The notes under the pieces are model-generated. The model was not told the DNA's origin. It made no database searches and saw only the letters and a program-made list of their open reading frames with translations. From contig JAQFVV010013395.1 in the NCBI GenBank assembly GCA_028023455.1, positions 1 to 64,000 of the forward strand: a stretch of DNA of 64,000 nucleotides, in the 5' to 3' direction. Position numbers and translations under genes: made by a program. This DNA comes from Epiperipatus broadwayi. Its lineage: Eukaryota; Onychophora; Udeonychophora; Euonychophora; Peripatidae. Shown piece after piece: positions 25,785 to 36,346 of this stretch (position 1 is its first letter; every line of letters begins with the position of its first letter).

Positions 25785-26445
25785 TCCATGCTGTCATTTG
25801 ATGATGACCCTAAACTTACATTTGTAAATCACTTTCAAGTAAAAAAAAAAAAAACTTGCATGAATTGGAAAAACTGGCAAATTATTAAATAATACATTAT
25901 TGTACTTCATGAAGTTAGAAAAAAAGTTGAAGAGATAATTGATTTAAAAAAGTGGATATATATTTTTTTATTATAGTGGCATAAATATTGAAAGCAAAAG
26001 TTCAGTGAAATCCATTATAAATAAAAAATGAAAGAGGAATACAATGGGGATTAACGATATCAGTGAATGAGATTTCATTACTGGCTCAAATTGAAATTTT
26101 AGCATGTGCTGGAAATTTAGTAGCACTTAAATTTTTAAAAACTGAGTTATTCACTTTTATAGATGCTACATGGAGAATCCAGGCTGCCATTTGACGATGA
26201 TACTGAACCTATATCTGCAAATCACTTTCAAGTAAAAAAAAACATGCATGAATTAGTAAGAACTGTCTGTTTATTAAATAATATATTGCTGAACTTTGTG
26301 AAGTTAGAAAAAAAGTTGAAGAAACAATAGATTTAAAAGTGAACATGTTCTTTACTATAAAGGCATAAATATTTAATGCACAAGTTGAATGAAATTTAAT
26401 AAATCAAAAATGGAAGAACAACATTGTGGATATTAATAATATACC
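25785..26445. repeat. Diverged direct duplication of a 270-base module
   Basis: About 25,785-26,060 and 26,172-26,445 align. Shared blocks include AATCACTTTCAAGTAAAAAA, GCATGAATTxG, ATTAAATAATA, and AAGTTAGAAAAAAAGTTGAA followed by a GATTTAAAA stretch. A protein-like trace (F-D-D-D-x-x, then NHFQVKK) appears in both copies, which might mean a decayed coding repeat. I do not recognise it. Confidence 0.6.
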
Positions 26446-27620
26446 GGAGCAGCAAAACTAATTGTTCAACTTAATGAAAGATATCAAATGAAGATAATTA
26501 TGCTCAACATTTTTTGACTTTATAAACATTTCACCCCACACTAGCATAGATATGTAAAAAAAAAAAAAAAAAGAAGGAAAGAAAGAATAAAGACAAAATA
26601 ATTTAGCTCAGAATTTTTTTTTTTAAGTTACAAGCTATTTATTTCTTTCATTCTAATTTATACTAGCAAGATCTTTTTTTAAATAGGAAAAAAAAAAAGC
26701 AATGTAAATTTTTTTGTTTGAATTAATTTGTAGTAATAGATAAAAGTACTTAGATTTATTATGGGTAATCTTGAATAGTGTTGTATAAAAAAATTGCAAG
26801 AGATGCCAGTTTTTTTTCTTTTAATTTTGATTTCATAAGAAAGCTTTGGGAATAAGTTTTCTTGTTTTAAGAAAATTGTAATATCATCATTGTCAAGGAT
26901 CTTTTTTGGATCAATTCAACCATCAAAAATCTCTGTTTAACAGGATCTTACAAAATTGATCTGATTAGAATGACACAATACTAACTTGTAAATTATTAAT
27001 ACATTTAATATGGAAATCTGTGCAAACGTTGAAAATCTCATTATTCTGGGGCGAAAAAATCTAATTAGTACACTAGCCAACTAAATCTGGAATATGCAAT
27101 TTTCTGCAGATGCTAATTTTTAAAGTATCTTGTTCCGACATGTAATAACCATTGAGGATCTAAAACTAGCAGTATCTGTTGTCTTTCACATGAGTTCTGT
27201 TTGTCTATTCATGATGAATACATAATCCAGTTGTACAATCATTCTGTCTGGAGAATAATCAAGAATAGTGCATTAAATAAAGTCTTAAGCCTTTCCAACA
27301 AGAACTGTCTTACAAATCAATTTTTAAAAACGTTCGAACTTATATTTTTATTAGATTAAAGTGTAATATCAGAATTCTGATGCTAATGTAAGATTAATTT
27401 TTATTTAAAATAAAAGGCCTTTATAAAAGAAAATATTTATAACAAATATTAAAATTAATATTAATTTTCGCCAAATAATTTTAACATGTTATTTTTCCTT
27501 TAAATAGGTATTTAATTTTTTTTTCTTGTAATTTTTTAATTTTTTGAACGCTAAAGCAATTAATAAATTCAATTATTAATATTTAAGTCATTATACTTCA
27601 CATATGTTATCTATTGATAT
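26446..27620. other. AT-rich non-coding sequence
   Basis: Only homopolymer runs and short AT patches were seen. There is no supportable gene or element boundary. Confidence 0.4.
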
Positions 27621-27629
27621 ATATATATA

Positions 27630-29588
27630 TTTTAACAATCGGGGGAGAAGGAGACTTAACATAATCTGCACTACAGGGCGCCACTAGGCATTTGAACCTA
27701 GAAAATTTATATAGTAGGCAGGTACGTTAAGTTTTAAAAAAATTTTTTATTTATTTTAATTTATATATTTGGATTGCGATCGTTTGCCCAAGGTCACTAG
27801 TTCATAGAGTAGCAGAGATTTTAAACATTTATAAGTTTCAATAGATTTTTATTCTCAAAGTATATATTAAATATTTAGAACAATAAAATAAAAGAAGCCA
27901 CTGCCAGTAATTAACACACAAATAGATTTTTATTAACGCACATTTAAAATTGAGGAATAAATTTATTTTTAGATTTTAACATTAATATTTTTTTATTTTT
28001 TTTAAAATTTAAATTACTATTTTAAATAGATCGCACAGATGGATATTTAAATTATATTTTACTTTAGCATGTCGAGCATAGATAGTCTACATAGATTTTT
28101 TTTTTTCCACTTAAAAACTTATCAAAACATTCATTCAATCTCAGACTAAAAGTTCGTAGTCAACCTAATGCCTGCTTCCAGATATATAGTCGCAATCAAT
28201 GCAATATGAAGATGCTAGCATAAAACCACGTGGACAGGAATGTGCATCTGACAGTGTGATATTATTTGAAGGAAATGATCCGTGTCTAGAACAGGAAAGT
28301 GTATCTGTCAGACTAAGGAATCATGTATATATATATTTTTTAAAGAGTGCTACATATAGGGGGAGAGCGGTCTTTCTGCTGACTTATAAATCCCTGTCCA
28401 TAGAGCTAGAAGGGGTTAATGGTACAGGAAATACATCTGCAACCATTGCAACGGTATGACTGCCTCTTTGGAGTCATGCATTCAGGTGGGCATGTTGCCC
28501 TGTATGCTAAACACACTTCACATTACATTAATATAAACGTCTATATATCTTTCCACTAGCACTGACACAACCACGAAACAAATAGCCTGAAATTAAAATC
28601 CCTTAAATTAAACTTAAACGAATTTAAACATAGTTATTAATCTTTATCCATGCAGCTATCTACACTCAACTTTAAATTTAATACATTTTAGTTAAAACAT
28701 AATACACACAAAAAAAAAATGAAATGGAAATGATTGCTTAATCATCTACATAAAAAAATATCAATAATTGAATTTGCATTCTTTAAGTCAGATAAGAGTT
28801 CTTATTTTCAGTTATTAATTACTTGCAATTTTAGGAAAGTTCTTATTAGATAGACACAATAGTTCATACTTTATGGATTTAATAGATTGAGAAGTCCATC
28901 TTCGTGATCACTTTCGTAGATTTTGTTCTTTGAAATGAAACTGCGACTTGCCATGCATTTGGTCAGGAACTGCCATCCAGAGGCCTCAACTGGTTGTCCG
29001 GAAAATTAAATTTATTGCAGACTTCCACATCGTGAAAATCTGCAATATAGCTAGTTATAACGATCTATTTATAGTCAGTTCTAAGATAACAATTATAATA
29101 ATAATTTGGCTTTTATATTTTTATTAGTCTCTTATCATTAGATCTTGAGATTCAACGAGCAAGACATCACTAATCCATTCGTGTTTCAGTTATGGTCCAT
29201 GCTGTCATTTTCGTGTTTACATTGGTCATTTAATTCCTTTGTATTCTCTTATCTGACCATTTAATTTATTTTGCATGCCTCACGAGGTAGTTTGCTTTTG
29301 AACAATTATTTAATTAATAAGACAATCATTTCCATTTTCTAAGACTATAGTAATCAACATTATTTCTATTTTTAAAATATCAATCTTTATATCTTTACTT
29401 TTTTACAAAAAAAAAACTTTCAAATATTTTTATTTTTTAAAAGTTTTTAAAGTTGTCCATCATGCGATCTATATATACGTTAAACAGTTTTAAATTAAGT
29501 TTTTTTTTCTTTTTAATAAATCAATTTTTATTTATGATCTTTTATTCTAATTTTAAAATAATGTGACGGGATATTATATTCCGTTACA
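27630..29588 (-). repeat. 3' LTR of family A element (full length)
   Basis: This 1,959-base LTR contains the shared landmarks CTGCACTACAGGGCGCCACT, GGCATTTGAACCTAGAAAAT and AAGCCACTGCCAGTAATTAA. An 86-codon open frame at 28199-28459 is not preserved in the related LTR at 45.5 kb, so it is not annotated as a gene. Confidence 0.65.
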
Positions 29589-30268
29589 TATCAGTAAACT
29601 TCGTCAAAAAACAAAAACATTAAAAAAAAAAAAAGAATTTACTTAGTGTTAGTAATGACGTTACACAAATTGATTATACTAATTTTTTTTTTTAAAAAAA
29701 GGACAAAACTTTGGTTATTAATGAAAAGACATAACTTTGTTAGTAATTACAAAAAAAAATGCTGACTATTCTTTCCTTTTCACCCCAGCTGAGATTACAC
29801 CTCCTCCCTCAATAGTCCCTTTTCCCTACATTTTATTTTTAACTTAGGCAAGACAAAGAAGTTACATGATTTTAGACTTTTTTTTTTTTTAAATTATGAT
29901 TTATATTAATTATTTCGTTTTATTCCTCGCATTTATTTCTACATATGTGCAATTTTCTTTCTGGCAGTACTTTTTACACAAAATTCAAACTATAACTTTA
30001 CGTTAATACAAAACATATATCTATACTCATTTCAGAAAAATTATTATTGGTTGATTAAATATCAGACTATAACTATACGTTAATACAAAAAAATATATAC
30101 TTATTTCAAAAAAATATTACTGGCTTCATAGGTACTCGTGGTTTATTAATATCGGACTATAACATTACGTTAATACACAAATATATATACTCATTTTTAA
30201 AGAAAAATCTTACTGGCATGATTTATTTTTTAAAATTCTCAGGGCACTCGTGGTTTATTAAAAGATCG

Positions 30269-30286
30269 TGCCACGTTGGGAGACCA
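30269..30286 (-). promoter_or_regulatory. Candidate primer binding site of family A element
   Basis: TGGTCTCCCAACGTGGCA begins immediately after the - strand 5' LTR. TGG plus 15 bases of tRNA-like complement is the expected layout. The priming tRNA was not identified. Confidence 0.45.
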
Positions 30287-30730
30287 TTTTAACGATCGGG
30301 GGAGAATGAGACTTAATGTAATCTGCACTACAGCGCGCCACTAGGCATTTGAACCTAGAAAATTTATATAGTAGGCAGGTACGTTAAGTTTAAAAAATTT
30401 TTTTTTATTTTAATTTATATATTTGGATTGCGATCGTTTGCCCAAAGTCACTAGTTCATAGAGTAGCAGAGATTTTAAACATTTATAAGTTTCAATAGAT
30501 TTCTATTCTCAAAGTATATATTAAATATTTAGAACAATAAAATAAAAGAAGCCACTGCCAGTAATTAACACACAAATAGATTTTTATTAACGCACATTTA
30601 AAATTGAGGAATAAATTTATTTTTAGATTTTAACATTAATATTTTTTTTTTTTTTTAATAAATCAATTTTTATTTATGATCTTTTATTTTAATTTTAAAA
30701 TAATGTGACGGGATATTATATTCCATTACA
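30287..30730 (-). repeat. 5' LTR of family A element with a 1.5-kb internal deletion
   Basis: The first about 370 and last about 80 bases match the other LTR, but everything between the poly(T) tract near 27.99 kb and that near 29.5 kb is missing. The junction lies in a T17 run, pointing to deletion between T tracts. Confidence 0.65.
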
Positions 30731-30738
30731 ATATATAT

Positions 30739-31430
30739 ATATTATCAATCTTTATTTGTATTGTTATAGTTAAATAATCATAATTATATGACTGTTTTTA
30801 TTGGATGTAAACATATCAGAGCTCATAGGTTAAATTCAATCTAATTAAATGACTTTTCTCAGATATGAATACATATTTGTCTAAAATATAATTGGCTATA
30901 TTTTGTTATGTGTTTGATTCATCCCTAAGTGTCATACAATCAATGTAAATATTGTAAATAAAATTTTGTTTTATTATATTTATATTATTTTAAATCTAGT
31001 TATCCATTTCTCTCTCTCTCTCTCATTCCAAATCTAGTTAAAGATATCTATCATACACACAACCCTATTGATGCATTACCATGATTTTCTTTTGAGGTAC
31101 TAATGGGTAAATAAATGGGATAACATCTAAGAAGCTAGAGAGGAATTTGAACCTTACCTATAGATGTTTCTCATTTTAGAAATGGCACCCTAATCTGCAG
31201 TATGGCAGGTATATTTTAAATAAATAAATAACATCTATAGTAACAAGGGATAGATCCTCTCTATATGTAGATATATTTGATGGGAATGATGGTAAGAAAA
31301 TATGACTGAATACCCTGTCTGAACATAATTAGCTACAATATTCAGTCCAAACATAGTTAATGTGATTATTCCCAACACCCATTAACTTCAGAATTTAAAT
31401 TCTTATCCATTCTTACATAGAAATGTATAA
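30739..31430. other. AT-rich non-coding sequence with a short CT microsatellite
   Basis: A (TC)n patch lies at about 31011-31024. Nothing else recognisable. Confidence 0.4.
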
Positions 31431-31434
31431 ATCT

Positions 31435-32711
31435 AAAAGGGAGTAAAGCTGATTGCCTGTTTTAATATGGATGTACAAAATGCTTTTGATCACACCAAAC
31501 AACATTTTAAAATTATCATGGGAATCTTAATGCTAGAACTGATAAACAAATGAAAGATCAAAGTGTTGTGAGCAAATTGATTTTGATGATAGAAATGAAA
31601 GAGAATGTAATTTTGTAGAGATAACTGCATCTTATGAATTCTTTTTTTTTTTTTTTTGAGAAAAATATTCAATGGAAATGGACAGAAACTTCATGTGAAA
31701 ATACAGTGGAATTCGATTATAATTTGACTAATAGAAAATATGCATTTCAATGTTATGTTCTTAATATATTAACACAGAATGTGTTAATTAATTAGTGCAA
31801 TGAAAGATATAGGCTAAAACAAAACTAGAAGCATGAAAAGTATTAAGAAAATCAGTATTAACAATTGATATTCCTAATACTTAGAAACACTGCAATGAAC
31901 TTAAATTAGAAATTGCAAATTATTTAAAATATTAACAGATCATGAAGATTGTTCAGATTTGATTGAAATCAATAACAAGATAACTGATACTCCATGAAAG
32001 GTTGTAAAAAAAGGGTAACTAATACAAAAAAAAAAACACAGCAATTTATTAGCAAATATTCTATTGAGAGAAAGAAAATGAAGTTTTTTTTAAATGATTC
32101 ATTAAAAAGAACTGAATATCTAGAGTTTGTAAAATGTTGGCAGGAAGGGGGAGGAGGAATTAATGATGATACTAGAAATATAATTGTGAATTGGCAAGGA
32201 AAACAATGAAAGAAAATAATAGTTTCAAAAGTTTTAAGCATCGAGATATTGGAAGGAAAGTTGTTTTTATAATATTAAGAAAGGATGGAACAATTACTAA
32301 AAAGACAGATGGCATCATGATGTGTGGAAGAGTTTTATAAAAAATTAAAACGAGTATTTCATACATTATTATTTCTTCTGAATTGCCCAGCATTTTAAAT
32401 GAAAAAATGGAGACATGCAATTAAATCTATAAAGAAGGGAAAGATTTACTATCTATATCTTAAAAGAAACAGGTAAAGAAATAGAATAATTATTGGAAAA
32501 GTGATATATTAAATATCTAAATGATTAAGATGTATCAGGTATTGAAAGAATGTAGTAGTAATATTGATAGTTAAGAAACATGATTAAAAAATAAAAACTG
32601 CAGACCTATCAGTCTCCTTTAAGTTCTATACAAAAATTTTATCTAGGTAATTACAACTCATCTACAGCAAATTTTGGATTATAAACAACCAAAAGAACAG
32701 GCAAAATTTAA
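31435..32711 (+). pseudogene. LINE endonuclease C-terminus and start of reverse transcriptase (broken)
   Basis: Pieces in all three + frames resemble the end of an AP-type endonuclease (D-D-R-N-E-R, then W-K-W-T, then the L-T-N-R-K-Y block) and, from about 32,595, the RT entry motif C-R-P-I-S-L. A short lysine-rich segment follows, and the transposon then cuts the palm domain. In-frame stops and a poly(T) insertion are visible. An antisense frame at 31490-31672 is a shadow. Confidence 0.65.
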
Positions 32712-32719
32712 AAATGATT

Positions 32720-34849
32720 GGTTGTTTTCTGATTCATCGTGTCAGCCGTGGGATGGCACTATTTCTAGCTTAATTTCTAGAAATATGCCATTTCCATAGC
32801 CGCACTCAAGCCTTCTTTCTACAATAAATCCTAGAAAGACTGTTGAACTTGGAATTAAGTCTTCTTTCTACGCTAAAATGTAGAAAGAGTGTTAACTCTG
32901 AGTTAAGCCTTCTTTCAATGATAAAAGCTAGAAAGAGTGTTAACTCAGCTTAGTGGCTAATGCTATGGCTTTTTCCTATGCTAAAAGCAGATGAAAATTC
33001 TGTAGTTGTTTGTGTTATGCACTATATCATAATGCTGTATTATGTATTTTATGTAACAATATTGTACAAGTGTGTGTTAAGTTCATCGTGTCAAAATTAT
33101 TTAAATTTTCATTGGGACCTTTTTTTAAAAAATACGAATTGATGTATTGTTACATTTTAACAATTTTAACAGAGTAGTGATTGTTCCTGGGACCTTTTTT
33201 AAAAAAATACGAATTGATGTACTGTTACATTTTAACAATTTGAACAGTGTAGTGATTGTTCCTCATAAACCTGTAAGCCTCCTAAATTCTCTATTAGGGT
33301 GGGGTAGCACAATTTTTTGTCAATCATGCTTTAAGTCATGTTTTAGTGAGTAATTTTCCGAGACCAAGAATATGGCTAATTCGAACACAGAAAACTTGAA
33401 AATATGGGAATTGCCAGACATGGAAGCTGGTGCTGTAACATTTCTACAGCAGAAAAACATCCTGCTGAAAGAAAAGATATGATTGTGCGGCAAATATATG
33501 TGACTTGAGGTTCATAAACATCTTTTGACTTTCATTGGTAAGTCTCATTGTTGCCAAGGGAAATGTTCACTTCGTAAAGGCAGCTTGTTTGGAGGGATTC
33601 CAAATGGCCTTTTTCAAATGTCAAATAGAAGTAACTTAAATTTTTATTTAAACATACATCTGTTCTCCCAATAATTGTTGTCGGCAGTCAAATGTAAACA
33701 ATAAAAGTAACTAAATTTTTTATTTAAACATGCACAAAAAAACCCCTTCTCCCAATAATTGCTGTCGGCAATCAAATGTAAAATAAAAGTAACATAAATT
33801 ATTCTTTAATCATACAGAAAAACACCCTTTCCACTAATTGTTGTTGGAAATCAAATGTAAACCAATAGAAGTAGCACTTGTCAATAAAAATTAAAGAAAC
33901 AACTATTATTGTCCCATTGTCAAAAATATTATTTGGGAAACCAAAATAATTTATAAATGAAAAGAAGAAAGTGAAATTGGTTGTCAATCAAATGAAAAAT
34001 AAAAAGTAACTTAAATTTTTATTTAAACATACACAAAAAAAACCCTTCTCCCAATAATTGTTGTCGGCAATCAAATGTAAAACAATAAAAGTAATGTAAA
34101 TTATTCTTTAATCATACAGAAAAACATCCTTTCCACTAATTGTTGTCGGAAATCAAATGTAAACCAATAAAAGTAAGGTAAATTATTTTTTAAGCATAAC
34201 CCAAATTACTATTTGAACATACACCAAAAAAGACCCTCTTGTCAATAAAAATTAAAGAAACGACTATTATTGTCCCATTGTCAAAAATATTATCTGGGAA
34301 ACCAAAATAATTTATAAACAAAAGAAAGTAAAATTGGTTGTCAATCAAATGTAAAATAAAAGTAACTTAAATTTTTTATTTAAACATAGACAACCTGCTC
34401 CCAATAATTGTTGTCGGCAATCAAGTGTAAAATAAAAGTAACATAAATTATTATTTAATCATACACAAAAACACACCCCTCCCACTAATTGTTGTTGGAA
34501 ATCAAATGTAAACCAATAAAAGTAATGTAAATTATTATTTAAAGATACATAAAAAAAAACCCCTGTTCTCTCTTGAATTTTGTCAATCAAATTTTAAAAA
34601 ACACAATACTATTTAAAAAACCCAGATTACTATTTGAACATATACCACAAAGACCCTCTTGTCAATAAAAATTAAAAAACAACTATTATTGTCCCAAATA
34701 ATTTATAAAAGAAATAATGTAAAATTTGTAAACAAAAAAAAATGTCAATATTAATAAAGAATTGCTAGCCCAGGAATGTTATATTAATGTGTTTTTTTTG
34801 TTAGCAACAACACCATCAGGCGGCGGACATGATGGATCAGAACACAACC
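32720..34849. mobile_element. Merlin-like DNA transposon, copy 2 (2.13 kb), nested in the LINE
   Basis: Ends GGTTGTTTTCTGATTCATCG (left) and, inverted at the right, GGTTGTGTTCTGATCCATCA form terminal inverted repeats that continue as GTGTCAGCCG/TGTCCGCCG. A perfect 8-bp target duplication AAATGATT is present at 32712-32719 and 34850-34857. The interior matches copy 1: the GTTAACTC-rich left region, the transposase N-terminal remnant near 33.4-33.6 kb and the minisatellite. It is non-autonomous. TSD length, GG termini and the ISXO2-like trace support Merlin. Confidence 0.8.
33600..34740. repeat. Internal minisatellite of Merlin-like copy 2
   Basis: The same alternating units as in copy 1 occur here: CCCAATAATTGTTGTCGGCA plus ATCAAATGTAA, and GACCCTCTTGTCAATAAAAA plus ACTATTATTGTCCCA. 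There are fewer copies, which accounts for much of the length difference. Confidence 0.85.
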
Positions 34850-34857
34850 AAATGATT

Positions 34858-35700
34858 TTAGTACAATGAGTCACATCCAATTATTGAAAAAAGTTATAGA
34901 AAGGTCCATTCAGTATGAGTTGCTACTGTGCTTTGGATTTGTAGGTTATGAAAAGGCATTTGATTCTGTAAACATTTCTGGAATGATTAAAATTGGATCA
35001 ACAAGTATTCTGAATAAAATTTATCAAAATGCAACAGCAATGATTAGATTTTATGATGACACTAAGAGATTAACATTAAGAAAAATGTAGGGTGATTCTA
35101 TATCTCCAAATTTTTTCAGCAGTTTTACAATAAGTATTTTGTAGATTATAATGGGAAACTAAGGATGTAAAAGCAAATGGAAATTACATCTTTTAGATTT
35201 TACAGACAATGCGGTTGTTTTGTAAATAATGCTTCAGAGCTTCAGGAAATGTTGCAAAATTATTATATGAAAACAAATAAAATGCTAAAAAGACTAAAGC
35301 AATGATCAATGGATTTTCTCAAAAAAAAAAAAAATAAAGATTAATAATTATAAATTAGAAAAAATTCATAACTACAAATACCTTTATTATATTATCAATA
35401 CAGACAATAACATAATAGCTGAAATTAATCATCGAATTAAACTTGGATGGAATGGTTTTGATAAAAAATAATTTAAAATTAAATAGAAATATTCTGTGTT
35501 TGAAAAAAAAAGATTTTTAATACATGTGTTTTATCAGTTCTTACTTGTGAATCTGAAACTTGGATCCTTAACAGAAAAGCAATACAGAGGATTTAAACCA
35601 TTCAACAAACTATGGAGAAATGTATGTTAAAAGTAAAAAAAAAAATCAAAGCAAATGCATGAATGATAGAACAAATAGGTACTACTGACATCATTAAAAG
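34858..35700 (+). pseudogene. LINE reverse transcriptase palm/thumb, downstream of the Merlin insertion
   Basis: The 74-codon frame (34866-35090) includes SHIQLLKKVIERS, then L-L-x-C-F-G-F-V-G-Y-E-K-A-F-D-S-V, the first catalytic-aspartate region of LINE RTs (usually F-V-D-Y-x-K-A-F-D-S). A stop is followed by G-D-S-I-S-P-N-F-F. Near 35,560 E-T-W-I-L-N matches the usual C-E-T-W thumb motif. The frame entering at 34858 is the one left at 32711 when the transposon and one target copy are ignored. Confidence 0.75.
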
Positions 35701-36019
35701 AATATCATTAAGACAGCACATGTCCTTAACTTATATGTTGTTATTTTTCAACAAATTCTTCAATTCTCACTACTTCTATGCCATATAGTGCATACTTTAG
35801 GAATCAATGGATACCACATAATAGATCCAAGTACACAATTCACAAAATCCAAAGGCTTCTTGCTGATGGAAGCCATAATTTAGAAATTATTCTGGAAACA
35901 TTTGGATAGAATAATGCTAGATAAGGACTTATTAACTAACATCTATAGATTACTAAAGATTACAATAGAAGGCATAAAAATAATAAGAATAGAAGAATTT
36001 TCTAAATCATTGAAAGAAT
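35690..36019 (+). mobile_element. Short retroposon with hammerhead-like motif (copy 2) inserted in the LINE
   Basis: The LINE frame is interrupted between the D-I-I-K-R and I-K-R-L-K-W-S-W blocks by 302 bases (35704-36005). ATCATTAAAAGAAT (35690-35703) and ATCATTGAAAGAAT (36006-36019) flank it, a 14-bp duplication with one mismatch. The insert contains the hammerhead-like segment at 35846-35907 and aligns with the inverted copy at 16.12-16.33 kb. It has no coding frame. Size, duplication and ribozyme fit retrozymes or schistosome-type hammerhead SINEs. Confidence 0.65.
35846..35907 (+). ncRNA. Degenerate hammerhead ribozyme-like motif
   Basis: CTGATGG (35863-35869; A9 changed to G) and GAAA (35883-35886) are followed by the same six-base stem III spacing (TTATTC) and then TGG...TTTGGAT, which pairs with upstream ATCCAAA. 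Stem II is eroded, so this copy should be inactive. Homology to the better preserved copy at 16207-16265 is the main support. Confidence 0.5.
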
Positions 36020-36346
36020 TAAGAGACTGAAATGGAGCTGGGCTGGATATATTGTTAGTTAGAAGATATGATAATATTTAGGCAACTGAAGTTTTAAATT
36101 TGATTAGAAAAAATTGTGACAGACCTAAAAAGGGATCACATATGATATGGAATTAATGAAATAAATGAGTTTTCTGGAATTATGTGAAGAAAATCTAGGA
36201 ATAAAAGTAACTGGACTAAATTTGGAGATCTTCATTCTGTAGTAAATTAATAATGGTTGGAAGTAATGATACATAAATTTTTTTCAGAAGCAATATTCTT
36301 GCAACTGCTTTAAAAATATTATTTTTATCAATATATATATATATAT

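Larger units (their letters stand above)
27630..30730 (-). mobile_element. Internally deleted LTR retrotransposon, family A, in an (AT)n site
   Basis: Two direct repeats (27630-29588 and 30287-30730) enclose about 700 bases with no coding sequence. Outer flanks are (AT)n on both sides. On the - strand the LTR starts TGTAAYGGAATATAATATCC and ends CTCCCCCGATYGTTAAAA. A candidate primer binding site TGGTCTCCCAACGTGGCA (30286 to 30269) follows directly, which sets the orientation. With no gag or pol the element is non-autonomous. A related solo LTR is at 45026-47117. Confidence 0.65.
31435..36280 (+). mobile_element. Decayed non-LTR retrotransposon (LINE) with two nested insertions
   Basis: Discontinuous + frames follow LINE order. 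First is an endonuclease C-terminus (about 31,540-31,760) with a K-W-T...E-F-D-Y-N-L-T-N-R-K block. Next is reverse transcriptase palm sequence (RPISL near 32,600; Y-E-K-A-F-D-S-V near 34,950; G-D-S-I-S-P near 35,095). Then come the C-E-[ST]-W and IKRLKWSWAGY blocks and the 3' end near 36,250. Many stops and frameshifts show it is long dead. A Merlin-like transposon (32720-34849) and a hammerhead-bearing retroposon (35704-36005) interrupt it. Confidence 0.8.

Noticed and set aside
28199-28459. An 86-codon open frame in the family A LTR
   Set aside because: It is not preserved in the related LTR near 45.5 kb and has no motif.
22522-31430. Search for the next SLC6 exon (G-L-V-F...Y-P-E)
   Set aside because: No matching stretch with splice sites was found by eye; it probably lies outside the window.
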